Positions 1-7,100 of a stretch of DNA of 7,593 nucleotides are shown here, piece after piece. Position 1 is the first letter of the stretch. Each line of letters begins with the position of its first letter. The notes under the pieces are model-generated. The model searched no databases and was not told the DNA's origin. It saw only the letters and a list, made by a program, of their open reading frames with translations. The stretch spans positions 1-7,593 of the forward strand of contig CALPPA020000079.1 of NCBI GenBank assembly GCA_943325355.2, in the 5' to 3' direction. This stretch comes from Klebsiella pneumoniae. Its GTDB lineage: Bacteria; Bacteroidota; Bacteroidia; Flavobacteriales; Flavobacteriaceae. The position numbers and the translations under genes were made by a program.

Positions 1-481
1 AGCTACGGTTATGGTACTTCCAGAAGCAGAGGAATTTGATGTACACATTGATATGAATGATGTTCGAATTGATTTCTTCTGTTCGTCAGGACCTGGAGGA
101 CAATCTGTAAACACAACTAAATCAGCAGTTCGTTTAACACACATTCCAACAGGTTTGGTGGCTCAATGTCAGGATCAAAAATCACAACATAAAAATAAAG
201 ACAAAGCTTTTGGCGTATTGCGTTCTCGTTTGTACGAACAAGAATTAGCTAAAAAGCAAGCCGAAGATGCCATAAAACGTACTTCGCAAGTGAGCTCTGG
301 AGACCGTTCTGCAAAAATCCGTACTTATAATTATTCGCAGGGTCGTGTAACGGATCATAGAGTTGGTATAGATGTTTTTGATATGGATGGCGTTATGAAT
401 GGTAAAATCCAAAAATTAATCGACGAGTTACAATTGGTTAATAATATGGAGAAATTGAAAGAGGCCAGTGAAGTATTTTAA
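1..481 (+). CDS. prfA: Peptide chain release factor 1 (C-terminal part, cut by window edge)
   Basis: Release factor 1 recognises UAA and UAG in the ribosomal A site and triggers hydrolysis of peptidyl-tRNA. The reading frame is open from base 2 and enters from the left, so the ATG at 11 is internal and not the start. About 159 residues are visible, less than half of the roughly 360 usual for RF1. Counting from that internal Met, the catalytic GGQ loop ([12 protein letters not shown]) lies at residues 25-36, with the Gln codon at 101-103; this Gln is normally N5-methylated by PrmC. The conserved block [15 protein letters not shown] follows at 103-117. The stop-codon-reading domain is outside the window. 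The lineup with RF1 (TVxVLPEAEE before the GGQ domain) argues against RF2 or the short ribosome-rescue factors. The TAA stop at 479-481 is only 3 bases from the first inverted-repeat arm of the downstream element. Confidence 0.96.
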   Translation, partial: ATVMVLPEAEEFDVHIDMNDVRIDFFCSSGPGGQSVNTTKSAVRLTHIPTGLVAQCQDQKSQHKNKDKAFGVLRSRLYEQELAKKQAEDAIKRTSQVSSGDRSAKIRTYNYSQGRVTDHRVGIDVFDMDGVMNGKIQKLIDELQLVNNMEKLKEASEVF

Positions 482-484
482 AAA

Positions 485-526
485 GGTCTTGGGTTTTAGG
501 TCTTAGGTTTTGAGTTGTAGGTTTTT
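485..526 (+). repeat. Left arm: three degenerate 14-bp tandem units
   Basis: The sequence divides into units GGTCTTGGGTTTTA (485-498), GGTCTTAGGTTTTG (499-512) and AGTTGTAGGTTTTT (513-526). Units 1 and 2 differ at two positions and unit 3 is more diverged. The strand is strongly biased (G and T, few C and A). The first 32 bases form the left arm of the inverted repeat around the bundle-protein gene. The array takes up most of the spacer between the prfA stop and the ATG at 542. Confidence 0.75.
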
Positions 527-541
527 GTTAAACTAAAATAT

Positions 542-901
542 ATGAGAAACTTTAGAGATTTAGAAGTTTGGCAAAGTTCTGTTTTATTTGTTAAAAGAAT
601 TTACATTGTTACGGGTTCGTTTCCCAAAGAAGAAAAATTCGGGTTGGTTTCTCAAATTAATAGATGTGCAGTTTCAATTCCTTCGAACATAGCCGAAGGT
701 TGTTCTAGAACTTCCCAAAAGGACTTTTCTAGATTTTTGCAGATAAGTTTGGGTTCGGCTTTTGAATTAGAAACTCAAATTGAAATAGCTAAAGAGATAG
801 GTTTTGTAGACTTGATTTTGCACTTAGAAATTATTGCCGAACTCAATGTAATTCAAAAAAGAATTCAATCATTAAAAAAGTATGTTGATTCCCAAGTTTA
901 A
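542..901 (+). CDS. Four-helix-bundle protein, 23S rRNA intervening-sequence (S23/IVS) family
   Basis: A 119-residue protein with the family hallmarks: an N-terminal FRDLEVWQ (residues 4-11), FPKEEKFGLVSQI (27-39), the signature SIPSNIAEG (45-53) and SLGSAFELETQI (69-80), with predicted helices throughout and no signal peptide. The first Met fits the usual family start, since the FxxLxVW motif comes right after it. The family includes proteins encoded in 23S rRNA intervening sequences and is related to the Avd protein of diversity-generating retroelements, which forms a pentameric, nucleic-acid-binding barrel. The function of stand-alone members is unknown. No reverse transcriptase or variable repeat lies nearby. 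The gene is enclosed by inverted repeats; its TAA stop (899-901) overlaps the first base of the right arm. It probably lies on the prfA-pyrF transcript. Family assignment is firm; function is not known. Confidence 0.9.
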   Translation: MRNFRDLEVWQSSVLFVKRIYIVTGSFPKEEKFGLVSQINRCAVSIPSNIAEGCSRTSQKDFSRFLQISLGSAFELETQIEIAKEIGFVDLILHLEIIAELNVIQKRIQSLKKYVDSQV

Positions 902-946
902 ACTCAAGATCCAAAACCTAATACCCAAGACCTAACACCCAAAAAA
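901..946 (-). repeat. Right arm: inverted copies of the 14-bp units, reaching the pyrF start
   Basis: On the minus strand this repeats the left-arm units. Bases 919-932 (TAATACCCAAGACC) match the complement of unit 1 at 13 of 14 positions. Bases 905-918 and 933-946 are weaker copies, about 10 of 14. The core 901-932 pairs with 485-516. The array runs into the A of the pyrF start codon, so the repeat supplies the pyrF translation-initiation region (CACCCAAAAAATG), which has no purine-rich ribosome-binding site. Confidence 0.7.
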
Positions 947-1764
947 TGACTACACAGCAACTTATTGACCAAATCAAAATCAAAAAATCGTTTATATGCG
1001 TAGGATTAGATGTTGATGTGAATAAAATTCCATCACATTTATTAGAATTGGAAGACCCGATTTTCGAGTTCAATAAAGCTATAATTGATGCTACTCACGA
1101 TTTAACCGTGGCTTACAAACCCAATACGGCTTTTTATGAAGCTTATGGAATAAAAGGCTGGATTTCTTTGCAAAAAACCATCAATTATATCAACGAAAAC
1201 CATCCGGAAATTTTCACGATTGCCGATGCAAAACGCGGTGATATTGGGAATACTTCCTCAATGTATGCCAAAGCATTCTTCGAAGATTTGAATTTTGACA
1301 GCGTGACTGTGGCACCTTATATGGGGAAAGATTCGGTTGAACCATTTTTTGCTTTTGAAAATAAACACACAATTATGTTGGCTTTGACTTCGAATGAAGG
1401 GGCTTTTGATTTTCAAACCTTAAATGTTGGAGGCAAGGAATTGTACAAACAGGTTTTGGAAACCTCAAAAATTTGGAAAAATTCCGAAAACCTGATGTAT
1501 GTTGTTGGCGCTACAAAAGCCGAATATTTCACCGAAATACGCAAAATTGTTCCAGATAGTTTCCTACTTGTTCCCGGTGTTGGCGCACAAGGCGGAAGTC
1601 TTCAAGAAGTTTGTAAATACGGAATGAATGCTAATGTTGGATTGCTAATTAATTCTTCGAGAGCGATTATTTACGCTTCGAACGGAACTGATTTTGCCGA
1701 AAAAGCTAGGGAAGAAGCCATGAAAATGCAAGAAGAAATGGAATCCATATTGAAATATAATTAG
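946..1764 (+). CDS. pyrF: Orotidine-5'-phosphate decarboxylase (long, type 2 subfamily)
   Basis: Cytoplasmic enzyme that decarboxylates OMP to UMP, the last step of de novo pyrimidine synthesis. At 272 residues it fits the longer bacterial subfamily (TIGR02127-like) rather than the roughly 235-residue E. coli form. Visible motifs: the first barrel strand [14 protein letters not shown] (residues 16-29), [12 protein letters not shown] (57-68), the catalytic Asp-Lys-Asp block [10 protein letters not shown] (94-103, with K96 as the catalytic lysine and D94 and D99 around it), [13 protein letters not shown] (122-134), the phosphate-gripping VPGVGAQGG (209-217), and [11 protein letters not shown] (235-245). 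All active-site residues are present. The ATG at 946 directly follows the right repeat arm. The TAG stop (1762-1764) lies inside the next palindrome. Adjacency to prfA suggests shared transcription. There is no sign of truncation. Confidence 0.97.
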   Translation: MTTQQLIDQIKIKKSFICVGLDVDVNKIPSHLLELEDPIFEFNKAIIDATHDLTVAYKPNTAFYEAYGIKGWISLQKTINYINENHPEIFTIADAKRGDIGNTSSMYAKAFFEDLNFDSVTVAPYMGKDSVEPFFAFENKHTIMLALTSNEGAFDFQTLNVGGKELYKQVLETSKIWKNSENLMYVVGATKAEYFTEIRKIVPDSFLLVPGVGAQGGSLQEVCKYGMNANVGLLINSSRAIIYASNGTDFAEKAREEAMKMQEEMESILKYN

Positions 1765-1813
1765 CCACGAATACACGAATTAGAATTTTTAAATTCGTGA
1801 ATTCGTGGCTAAT
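1760..1813. repeat. 22-bp palindrome (hairpin) overlapping the pyrF stop; possible terminator
   Basis: Arms 1760-1781 and 1792-1813 are reverse complements at 21 of 22 positions around a 10-base loop that includes a run of five T. Each arm is itself a tandem pair of 8-mers (CACGAATA CACGAATT on the left, AATTCGTG AATTCGTG on the right). The stop codon of pyrF is part of the left arm. The transcript would form a long stable stem, but the tail after it (AATAAATTAT) is not a clean T-run, so the role as terminator is uncertain. From memory, GCCACGAAT-type palindromes recur in flavobacterial genomes; this has not been checked here. Confidence 0.85.
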
Positions 1814-1875
1814 AAATTATAAAATCCTTATTTTCGTCATAGAGAATCCGTCTAATCTACGTTCCATTTAAAAAA

Positions 1876-2661
1876 ATGATAAACTACATCACATACAAAA
1901 ACGAAAACAGCGATCAGTGGGTGACTTTTGTCCATGGAGCTGGTGGTAGTTCGTCTATTTGGTTCAAACAAATTCGGGATTTCAAAAGCCAGTATAACGT
2001 TTTGTTGTTGGATTTACGCGGTCACGGAAACTCCAATTCCCAAATCAAAAAAGCCTTCAAACAAAAATATACGTTCGAGTCCATTGCGAATGATGTTCTG
2101 GAAGTTATTGACCATTTGAAAATTGAAAAATCGCACTTTGTCGGGATTTCTCTAGGCACTATTCTCATTCGGCAATTGGCCGAAATGCATCCTGAACGAG
2201 TGCAAAGTATGATTCTTGGCGGAGCGATTTTAAAAATGAATTTTCGTTCACAAATCTTGATGAAAGTAGGGAATACGTTCAAATATGTATTGCCTTATTT
2301 GGTTTTGTATAAGTTTTTTGCTTTTGTCATAATGCCTAAAAAAAGTCACAAACAATCAAGATTACTTTTCATTAACGAAGCTAAAAAGTTGTACCAAAAA
2401 GAATTTATAAAATGGTTCAAACTCACTGCCGAAATTAATCCGGTGCTCAAGTGGTTTCGGCAAGTAGAATTAAACATTCCGACCCTTTATGTTATGGGCG
2501 AAGAAGATTATATGTTTTTACCATCCGTTCGACAAGTAGTCGAAAAACATTATAAATCTTCAAAATTGTTTGTCATAGAACAATGTGGTCACGTGGTAAA
2601 TGTGGAGCAACCCCTAGTTTTTAACACTCAAGTCTTATTATTCATTGGTTCAACCAAATAA
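1876..2661 (+). CDS. Alpha/beta-fold hydrolase
   Basis: A 261-residue soluble hydrolase of the alpha/beta fold. Visible motifs: the oxyanion loop FVHGAGGSSSIW (residues 18-29), LLLDLRGHGNS (43-53), the nucleophile elbow GISLG with Ser92, the acid in GEEDYMF (Asp211) and the histidine in CGHVVNVEQP (His239). The Ser-Asp-His triad is thus complete and the length is normal. The stretch at about 126-155 (lid region) is rich in hydrophobic residues and could bind a lipophilic substrate or a membrane surface. No signal peptide is seen. The substrate cannot be told from sequence: esterase, lipase-like or thioesterase roles are all possible. The ATG follows an A-rich leader, as is usual in Bacteroidetes. 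It is separated from pyrF by the palindrome and a 62-base spacer, in which no promoter stands out, and is followed directly by a terminator. Confidence 0.9.
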   Translation: MINYITYKNENSDQWVTFVHGAGGSSSIWFKQIRDFKSQYNVLLLDLRGHGNSNSQIKKAFKQKYTFESIANDVLEVIDHLKIEKSHFVGISLGTILIRQLAEMHPERVQSMILGGAILKMNFRSQILMKVGNTFKYVLPYLVLYKFFAFVIMPKKSHKQSRLLFINEAKKLYQKEFIKWFKLTAEINPVLKWFRQVELNIPTLYVMGEEDYMFLPSVRQVVEKHYKSSKLFVIEQCGHVVNVEQPLVFNTQVLLFIGSTK

Positions 2662-2691
2662 AAATGTCCCGCGATTTGCGAGACATTTTAT
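2661..2691. terminator. Hairpin terminator, probably bidirectional
   Basis: Arms AAAATGTCCCGC (2661-2672) and GCGAGACATTTT (2678-2689) pair at 11 of 12 positions around the loop GATTT. The left arm begins on the last base of the hydrolase stop codon. Read on the plus strand, the stem ends in TTTTAT. Read on the minus strand it ends in TTTTTATTT, so it can also stop transcripts of purU, which ends about 120 bases away and converges on it. No other gene lies in the 146 bases between the two stops. Confidence 0.8.
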
Positions 2692-2807
2692 AACTAACCA
2701 TAACCAAAATAATAAATAACCAGTTTATTACTTCGCAAAGATGCGACAGTTTTTGGTTTTTTGCTGTTAATGATTTGTTATTACTTTGTTGTAAATACGT
2801 TAAGTTT

Positions 2808-3662
2808 TTAATAAAACACGACTGTTTTATTGTCATAAACCATAGTTTTTCGTTCGGCGTGGAGTTTTATGGCTCTTGCCAAAACGATACGTTCCAGATC
2901 ACGTCCTTTCATAATAAAATCTTCAATAGAGTTTATGTGCGAAACACGGGTAATATCTTGTTCAATAATTGGACCTTCATCTAATGCTGTAGTAACGTAA
3001 TGACTCGTTGCTCCAATGATTTTAACACCCCTTTTAAAAGCCGAATGATAAGGTTTAGCACCAGGGAAAGCAGGCAAAAACGAGTGATGAATGTTGATAA
3101 TTTTATTTTCGTAAAGGTCGATTAATTTAGGAGAAATGATTTGCATATAACGTGCCAAGACCACGAAATCTATTTCGTGTTTCTCTAGTAATTCAATTTG
3201 TTGTTTCTCGCCTTCTTCCTTATTTTCTTTGGTAAATGGAACATAATAAAACGGAATCTCAAAACGTTGGGCAATAGGTTTTAAATCCTCATGATTACTC
3301 ACAATCATCGGAATTTCCACATTCAGTTCTCCGGCACTATAGCGTCCTAAAATATCGAATAAACAGTGATCATATTTCGAAACAAACACAGCCATTTTTG
3401 GTTTTTTTTCCTTTGGGTGAATTTCCCAAGACATCTTAAAATCGGTAGCTATTGATATCTCAAAAACATTTTTTATGGCAGATAAATTACTGTTAGGATT
3501 TGTCAGTTCGCACTCCAATCGCATAAAAAATACATTTTGCTCAAAATCTACATGCTGGTCGATATAGGTAATATTCCCTTCTATTCTAAGAATAAAATCA
3601 GTTACTGCGGCAATAATTCCTTTTTGGTCTTCGCAGTGAATTAGGATAATAATTTTTTGCAT
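2808..3662 (-). CDS. purU: Formyltetrahydrofolate deformylase
   Basis: Hydrolyses 10-formyl-tetrahydrofolate to formate and tetrahydrofolate in the cytoplasm, balancing the one-carbon pool and, in E. coli, supplying formate to PurT. The 284-residue protein has the two expected domains. An N-terminal ACT domain (about residues 1-80, starting IIILIHCEDQKGIIAAVTDF) is the regulatory part. A formyltransferase domain follows (about 88-284). In the latter, NIHHSFLPAFPGAKPYH (190-206) holds the catalytic Asn190 and His192, and LDEGPIIEQD (227-236) holds Asp228; the triad is intact. The ACT domain, together with the HHSFLPAFPGAKPYH wording, separates it from PurN and methionyl-tRNA formyltransferase. 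It is transcribed away from icmF and converges on the alpha/beta hydrolase. Its leader begins in an inverted repeat 17 bases upstream of the ATG. No convincing promoter was found. Confidence 0.95.
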   Translation of the reverse strand: MQKIIILIHCEDQKGIIAAVTDFILRIEGNITYIDQHVDFEQNVFFMRLECELTNPNSNLSAIKNVFEISIATDFKMSWEIHPKEKKPKMAVFVSKYDHCLFDILGRYSAGELNVEIPMIVSNHEDLKPIAQRFEIPFYYVPFTKENKEEGEKQQIELLEKHEIDFVVLARYMQIISPKLIDLYENKIINIHHSFLPAFPGAKPYHSAFKRGVKIIGATSHYVTTALDEGPIIEQDITRVSHINSIEDFIMKGRDLERIVLARAIKLHAERKTMVYDNKTVVFY

Positions 3663-3678
3663 ACTATTTTTATTTATC

Positions 3679-3838
3679 GAAGTGATTTAAACTTTTTGCA
3701 TTTTAGCGAAAATTTAAGATTTTGTGGCCAATTGAAGTCTTTTTTATGTTTCATAGCTGGGCTACGGAACGAAAAAAAGGCAAAAAGTGGGTGCAAAAGA
3801 CAAATTTTTTAGCAAATGGAAAAGGTTTAAATCACTTC
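3679..3838. repeat. 19-bp inverted repeat with a 122-base interior, upstream of purU
   Basis: GAAGTGATTTAAAC (3679-3692) and GTTTAAATCACTTC (3825-3838) are a perfect 14-bp inverted repeat. It extends inward to 3697 and 3820 as 18 of 19 pairs, the exception being a G-T that would wobble in RNA. In addition, ACTTTTTGC (3691-3699) is the exact complement of GCAAAAAGT (3780-3788), an alternative pairing that shares the same bases. The interior is AT-rich and has no recognisable gene. Confidence 0.75.
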
Positions 3839-3876
3839 ATAGCTAATTCCTGCTGTCCATTTCAAGTCCTCACTTT

Positions 3877-3948
3877 AGAAACTGTTTTTCTAAGCCACAA
3901 AAAGAGTTTCCTTTGATCGCTTTTTTCTGTCAAGAAAAACTACTTTCT
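3877..3948. repeat. Imperfect hairpin in the intergenic repeat block
   Basis: AGAAACTGTTTTTCT (3877-3891) and AGAAAAACTACTTTCT (3933-3948) are near reverse complements, with one extra base and one mismatch. They enclose about 40 bases that include the T-run 3921-3926. The stem lies inside the GC-richer block 3841-4002. A short direct repeat, CCATTTC, is found on each side (3857-3863 and 3964-3970). This looks like part of a dispersed noncoding element rather than a functional terminator. Confidence 0.5.
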
Positions 3949-3984
3949 ATAGTTCCGGGCTTTCCATTTCCCTCAGGGCTATGA

Positions 3985-4002
3985 TTCCCGAGCCGTCGGG
4001 AA
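3985..4002. repeat. Small perfect hairpin TTCCCGA-gccg-TCGGGAA
   Basis: Seven perfectly paired bases (3985-3991 with 3996-4002) close a four-base loop. It is GC-rich against a very AT-rich background and marks the icmF-proximal edge of the structured block. No T-run follows on either strand, so it is not called a terminator. Confidence 0.7.
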
Positions 4003-4065
4003 CGAACATTAATATTTTTCTCCAAAACTAATCTTATTTTTAATAAAAAAAGACACGTTATGATA

Positions 4066-4097
4066 TTTTGTATTTTAATCAATATTCAATAATTTTT
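4066..4097 (+). promoter_or_regulatory. Candidate Bacteroidetes-type promoter for icmF
   Basis: TTTTG at 4066-4070, a 19-base spacer, then TAATTTTT at 4090-4097, which matches the TAnnTTTG element of Bacteroidetes sigma factors except for the last base. The spacing is as expected for the -33/-7 pair. Transcription would begin near 4104 and give a leader of about 40 bases. The leader ends in TTCATAAAATG with no Shine-Dalgarno sequence, as is typical for the phylum. No cobalamin-riboswitch box was found in front of this B12-dependent enzyme. AT-richness makes chance matches possible. Confidence 0.45.
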
Positions 4098-4145
4098 TCT
4101 TAAAAATTTATGTAAATTGCAGTCTTAAATTATCATATTCATAAA

Positions 4146-7100
4146 ATGGAGCTTGTAAAACCGTACATCCCTATCAACAAAGTTAGAATTGTAACTGCCG
4201 CATCACTTTTTGATGGTCACGATGCAGCTATTAATATAATGCGAAGAATTATTCAATCTACCGGTGTTGAGGTGATTCATTTGGGTCACGACCGCAGTGT
4301 CGAGGAAGTCGTGAATACTGCCATTCAAGAAGATGCAAATGCGATAGCAATGACATCCTATCAAGGCGGTCACAACGAGTATTTCAAATACATGTACGAC
4401 TTGCTTAAAGAAAAAGGAGCTGGACACATCAAGATTTTTGGGGGAGGTGGAGGTGTGATTCTTCCATCTGAAATTGCTGAATTGCAAGCCTACGGAATTA
4501 CTAGAATTTATTCTCCGGACGATGGTAGAGCGATGGGATTGCAGGGAATGATTAATGATTTGGTGCAACAATCAGATTATCCCATTGGCGACAAATTGAA
4601 AGACGAGATCCATCATTTGGAAGAAAAAAATCCTACAGCAATTGCCCGAATTATTTCATCGGCGGAGAATTTTCCAGAAGTTGCCGCTGATACATTGGAT
4701 AAAATTCATAACATAAACACCGATTGCAAAACTCCCGTTCTTGGTATTACTGGAACTGGTGGAGCAGGAAAATCATCTTTAGTAGATGAATTGGTGCGTC
4801 GTTTTTTAATCGACTTTCCAGAAAAAACTATCGGAATAATTTCGGTTGATCCCTCAAAACGAAAAACCGGCGGAGCTTTGCTTGGAGACAGGATTCGGAT
4901 GAATTCCATCAATAATCCTAGAGTTTATATGCGTTCTTTGGCAACGAGACAATCCAATCTCGCCTTGTCAAAATACGTCGCCGATGCGATTCAGGTTATC
5001 AAAGCGGCAAAATATGACATTATAATTCTTGAAACTTCGGGAATTGGACAATCAGACACTGAAATCACTGAGCATTCTGATGTTTCACTTTATGTAATGA
5101 CACCCGAATTTGGAGCAGCAACTCAGTTAGAAAAAATCGATATGCTTGATTTTGCTGATTTGGTAGCGATAAATAAATTCGACAAACGTGGTTCACTCGA
5201 CGCTTTGCGCGATGTAAAAAAACAATTCCAGCGCAACCATAATCTTTGGGACGCGGATTTAGAAACATTACCCGTTTTTGGAACTATGGCATCTCAGTTC
5301 AACGATCCTGGAATGAATACGCTGTACAAGGCAATAATGGAGAAGATTCGGGAAAAAACAAATTCCAATTTGAAGTCGACCTTTGAAATCTCTCACGAAA
5401 TAAGTGAAAAAGTCTTCGTGATTCCTCCTCAACGAACTCGTTATCTTTCAGAAATTGCAGAAAACAACCGAAAATATGATGTCACGGCCTTGAGCCAAGT
5501 TGAAGTTGCACAGAAATTATATGGAATTTTCAAAACGATAGAATCTGTAGCAAATGTCAAACTGAGCCTGTCGAAGTTTGGTATAAATGTAGAGGGACTT
5601 CGACAAGCTCAGCCTGATAAAGAAGCGTTTTTAGATTTGTTGCTGCATCAATTCGAAAAAGTAAAAATGGATTTGGATTCCTATAATTGGGAAATTATTT
5701 TGAATTGGAACGAGAAAGTCAATAAATACAAAGAAGAATTTTATACGTTCAAGGTTCGAAACAAAGAAATCAAGATTGAAACCCACACGGAATCGCTTTC
5801 GCATTCGCAGATTCCAAAAATTGCTTTACCAAAGTATCAAGCTTGGGGAGATATTTTACGATGGAACTTACAAGAAAACGTACCGGGAGAATTTCCTTTT
5901 ACAGCTGGATTATATCCTTTCAAACGTGAAGGTGAAGACCCATCAAGAATGTTTGCTGGTGAAGGCGGACCGGAACGAACCAACAAACGTTTCCATTATG
6001 TAAGCGCTGGTTTGCCAGCAAAACGGCTTTCAACAGCTTTTGATAGCGTGACTTTATACGGAAATGACCCTCACATTCGCCCTGATATTTATGGGAAAAT
6101 AGGCAATGCTGGTGTTTCTATTTGTTGCCTCGACGATGCAAAAAAATTGTATTCTGGCTTCGACTTGTTCGATTCAATGACTTCGGTGAGTATGACCATT
6201 AATGGACCGGCACCTATGATGTTGGGCTTTTTTATGAATGCAGCCATCGATCAACAATGCGAAATTTACATCAAAGCAAATCATTTAGAAAAAGAGGTTG
6301 AAGAAAAAATCAAGGCGATTTATTCTAAAAATAGAACAGAACGTCCGCATTATCAAGGCGATTTACCAGAAGGAAACAATGGTTTGGGATTGATGCTTTT
6401 GGGTGTTACTGGAGACCAAGTTTTACCTTTGGATATTTATGACCAGATAAAAGCCAAAACCCTTTCTAAAGTTAGAGGAACAGTTCAAGCCGATATTCTT
6501 AAAGAAGACCAAGCACAAAATACCTGTATTTTCTCTACTGAATTTGCTTTGCGATTGATGGGAGATGTCCAGGAATATTTCATTACGGAGAAAGTGAAAA
6601 ACTTCTATTCGGTTTCGATTTCGGGCTATCATATCGCCGAGGCTGGTGCTAATCCGATTTCGCAATTGGCATTCACGCTTTCAAATGGATTCACTTATGT
6701 GGAATATTATTTGAGTCGCGGAATGAAAATCAATGATTTTGGGCCTAATTTATCTTTCTTTTTCTCGAACGGAATTGATCCAGAATATGCGGTTATTGGT
6801 CGTGTAGCAAGAAAAATTTGGGCGAAAGCAATGAAAAATAAATACGGTGCAGATGAACGGGCGCAAATGCTGAAATACCACATTCAAACTTCGGGACGGT
6901 CGCTTCACGCTCAGGAAATCGATTTTAATGATATTCGTACAACTTTGCAGGCTTTGTACGCCATTTATGACAACTGTAATTCCTTGCATACCAATGCGTA
7001 CGACGAAGCGATTACCACTCCAACTGAGGAAAGCGTGCGTCGTGCGATGGCTATTCAGTTGATTATAAATAAAGAATTAGGATTGACAAAAAACGAAAAT

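Larger units (their letters stand above)
485..932. mobile_element. Putative IVS-like element: bundle-protein gene enclosed by inverted repeats
   Basis: Bases 485-516 and 901-932 are reverse complements at 27 of 32 positions; two of the five mismatches would be G-U pairs in RNA. They enclose the small four-helix-bundle gene almost exactly, beginning 3 bases after the prfA stop and ending 13 bases before the pyrF start. In 23S rRNA intervening sequences, proteins of this family are encoded inside a stem formed by complementary ends, and the architecture here resembles that, but outside rRNA. That it is or was mobile is inference: no transposase, reverse transcriptase or clear target duplication is visible. 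It could instead be a gene flanked by dispersed repeats. Confidence 0.5.
3663..4145. other. Structured 483-base intergenic region between divergent purU and icmF
   Basis: No convincing gene lies here. The region falls into three parts. Bases 3663-3840 hold a long inverted repeat close to purU. Bases 3841-4002 hold a more GC-rich block with a large imperfect hairpin and a short perfect one. Bases 4003-4145 are extremely AT-rich and carry the likely icmF promoter and leader. The middle block reads on the minus strand like a dispersed noncoding repeat I recall from other Flavobacterium genomes (ends resembling AGCCCTGA and GCAGGAATTAGCT). That recognition is from memory and needs a genome search. 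No tRNA, CRISPR or known riboswitch is apparent. Confidence 0.6.

Noticed and set aside
485..526. CRISPR-like array
   Set aside because: The 14-bp units are adjacent with no spacers, degenerate, and paired with inverted copies; there are no cas genes.
542..901. Diversity-generating retroelement, because the bundle protein resembles Avd
   Set aside because: No reverse transcriptase, template repeat or variable repeat is present in the window; the neighbours are prfA and pyrF.
1821..1875. Promoter for the alpha/beta hydrolase (TATTTTCG at 1829-1836)
   Set aside because: The -7-like match has no TTTG element at the right distance upstream, so it is too weak to call.
3709..3716. Minus-strand promoter for purU (TAAATTTT)
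   Set aside because: The nearest TTG on that strand is only 12 bases away instead of about 19, so the pair does not fit the Bacteroidetes spacing.
3722..3916. A 64-codon open frame on the plus strand in the purU-icmF intergenic region
   Set aside because: It overlaps the inverted repeats and the structured block, its composition is not protein-like, and no domain or initiation signal is seen. It is best explained as an open frame through a noncoding repeat.
4003..4145. Cobalamin riboswitch in front of icmF
   Set aside because: The leader predicted from the candidate promoter is only about 40 bases and AT-rich, and no B12-box-like sequence was found.
5555..5619. Frameshift or pseudogene break in icmF at the palindrome
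   Set aside because: The frame runs uninterrupted through it and both flanking domains are intact with all key motifs.
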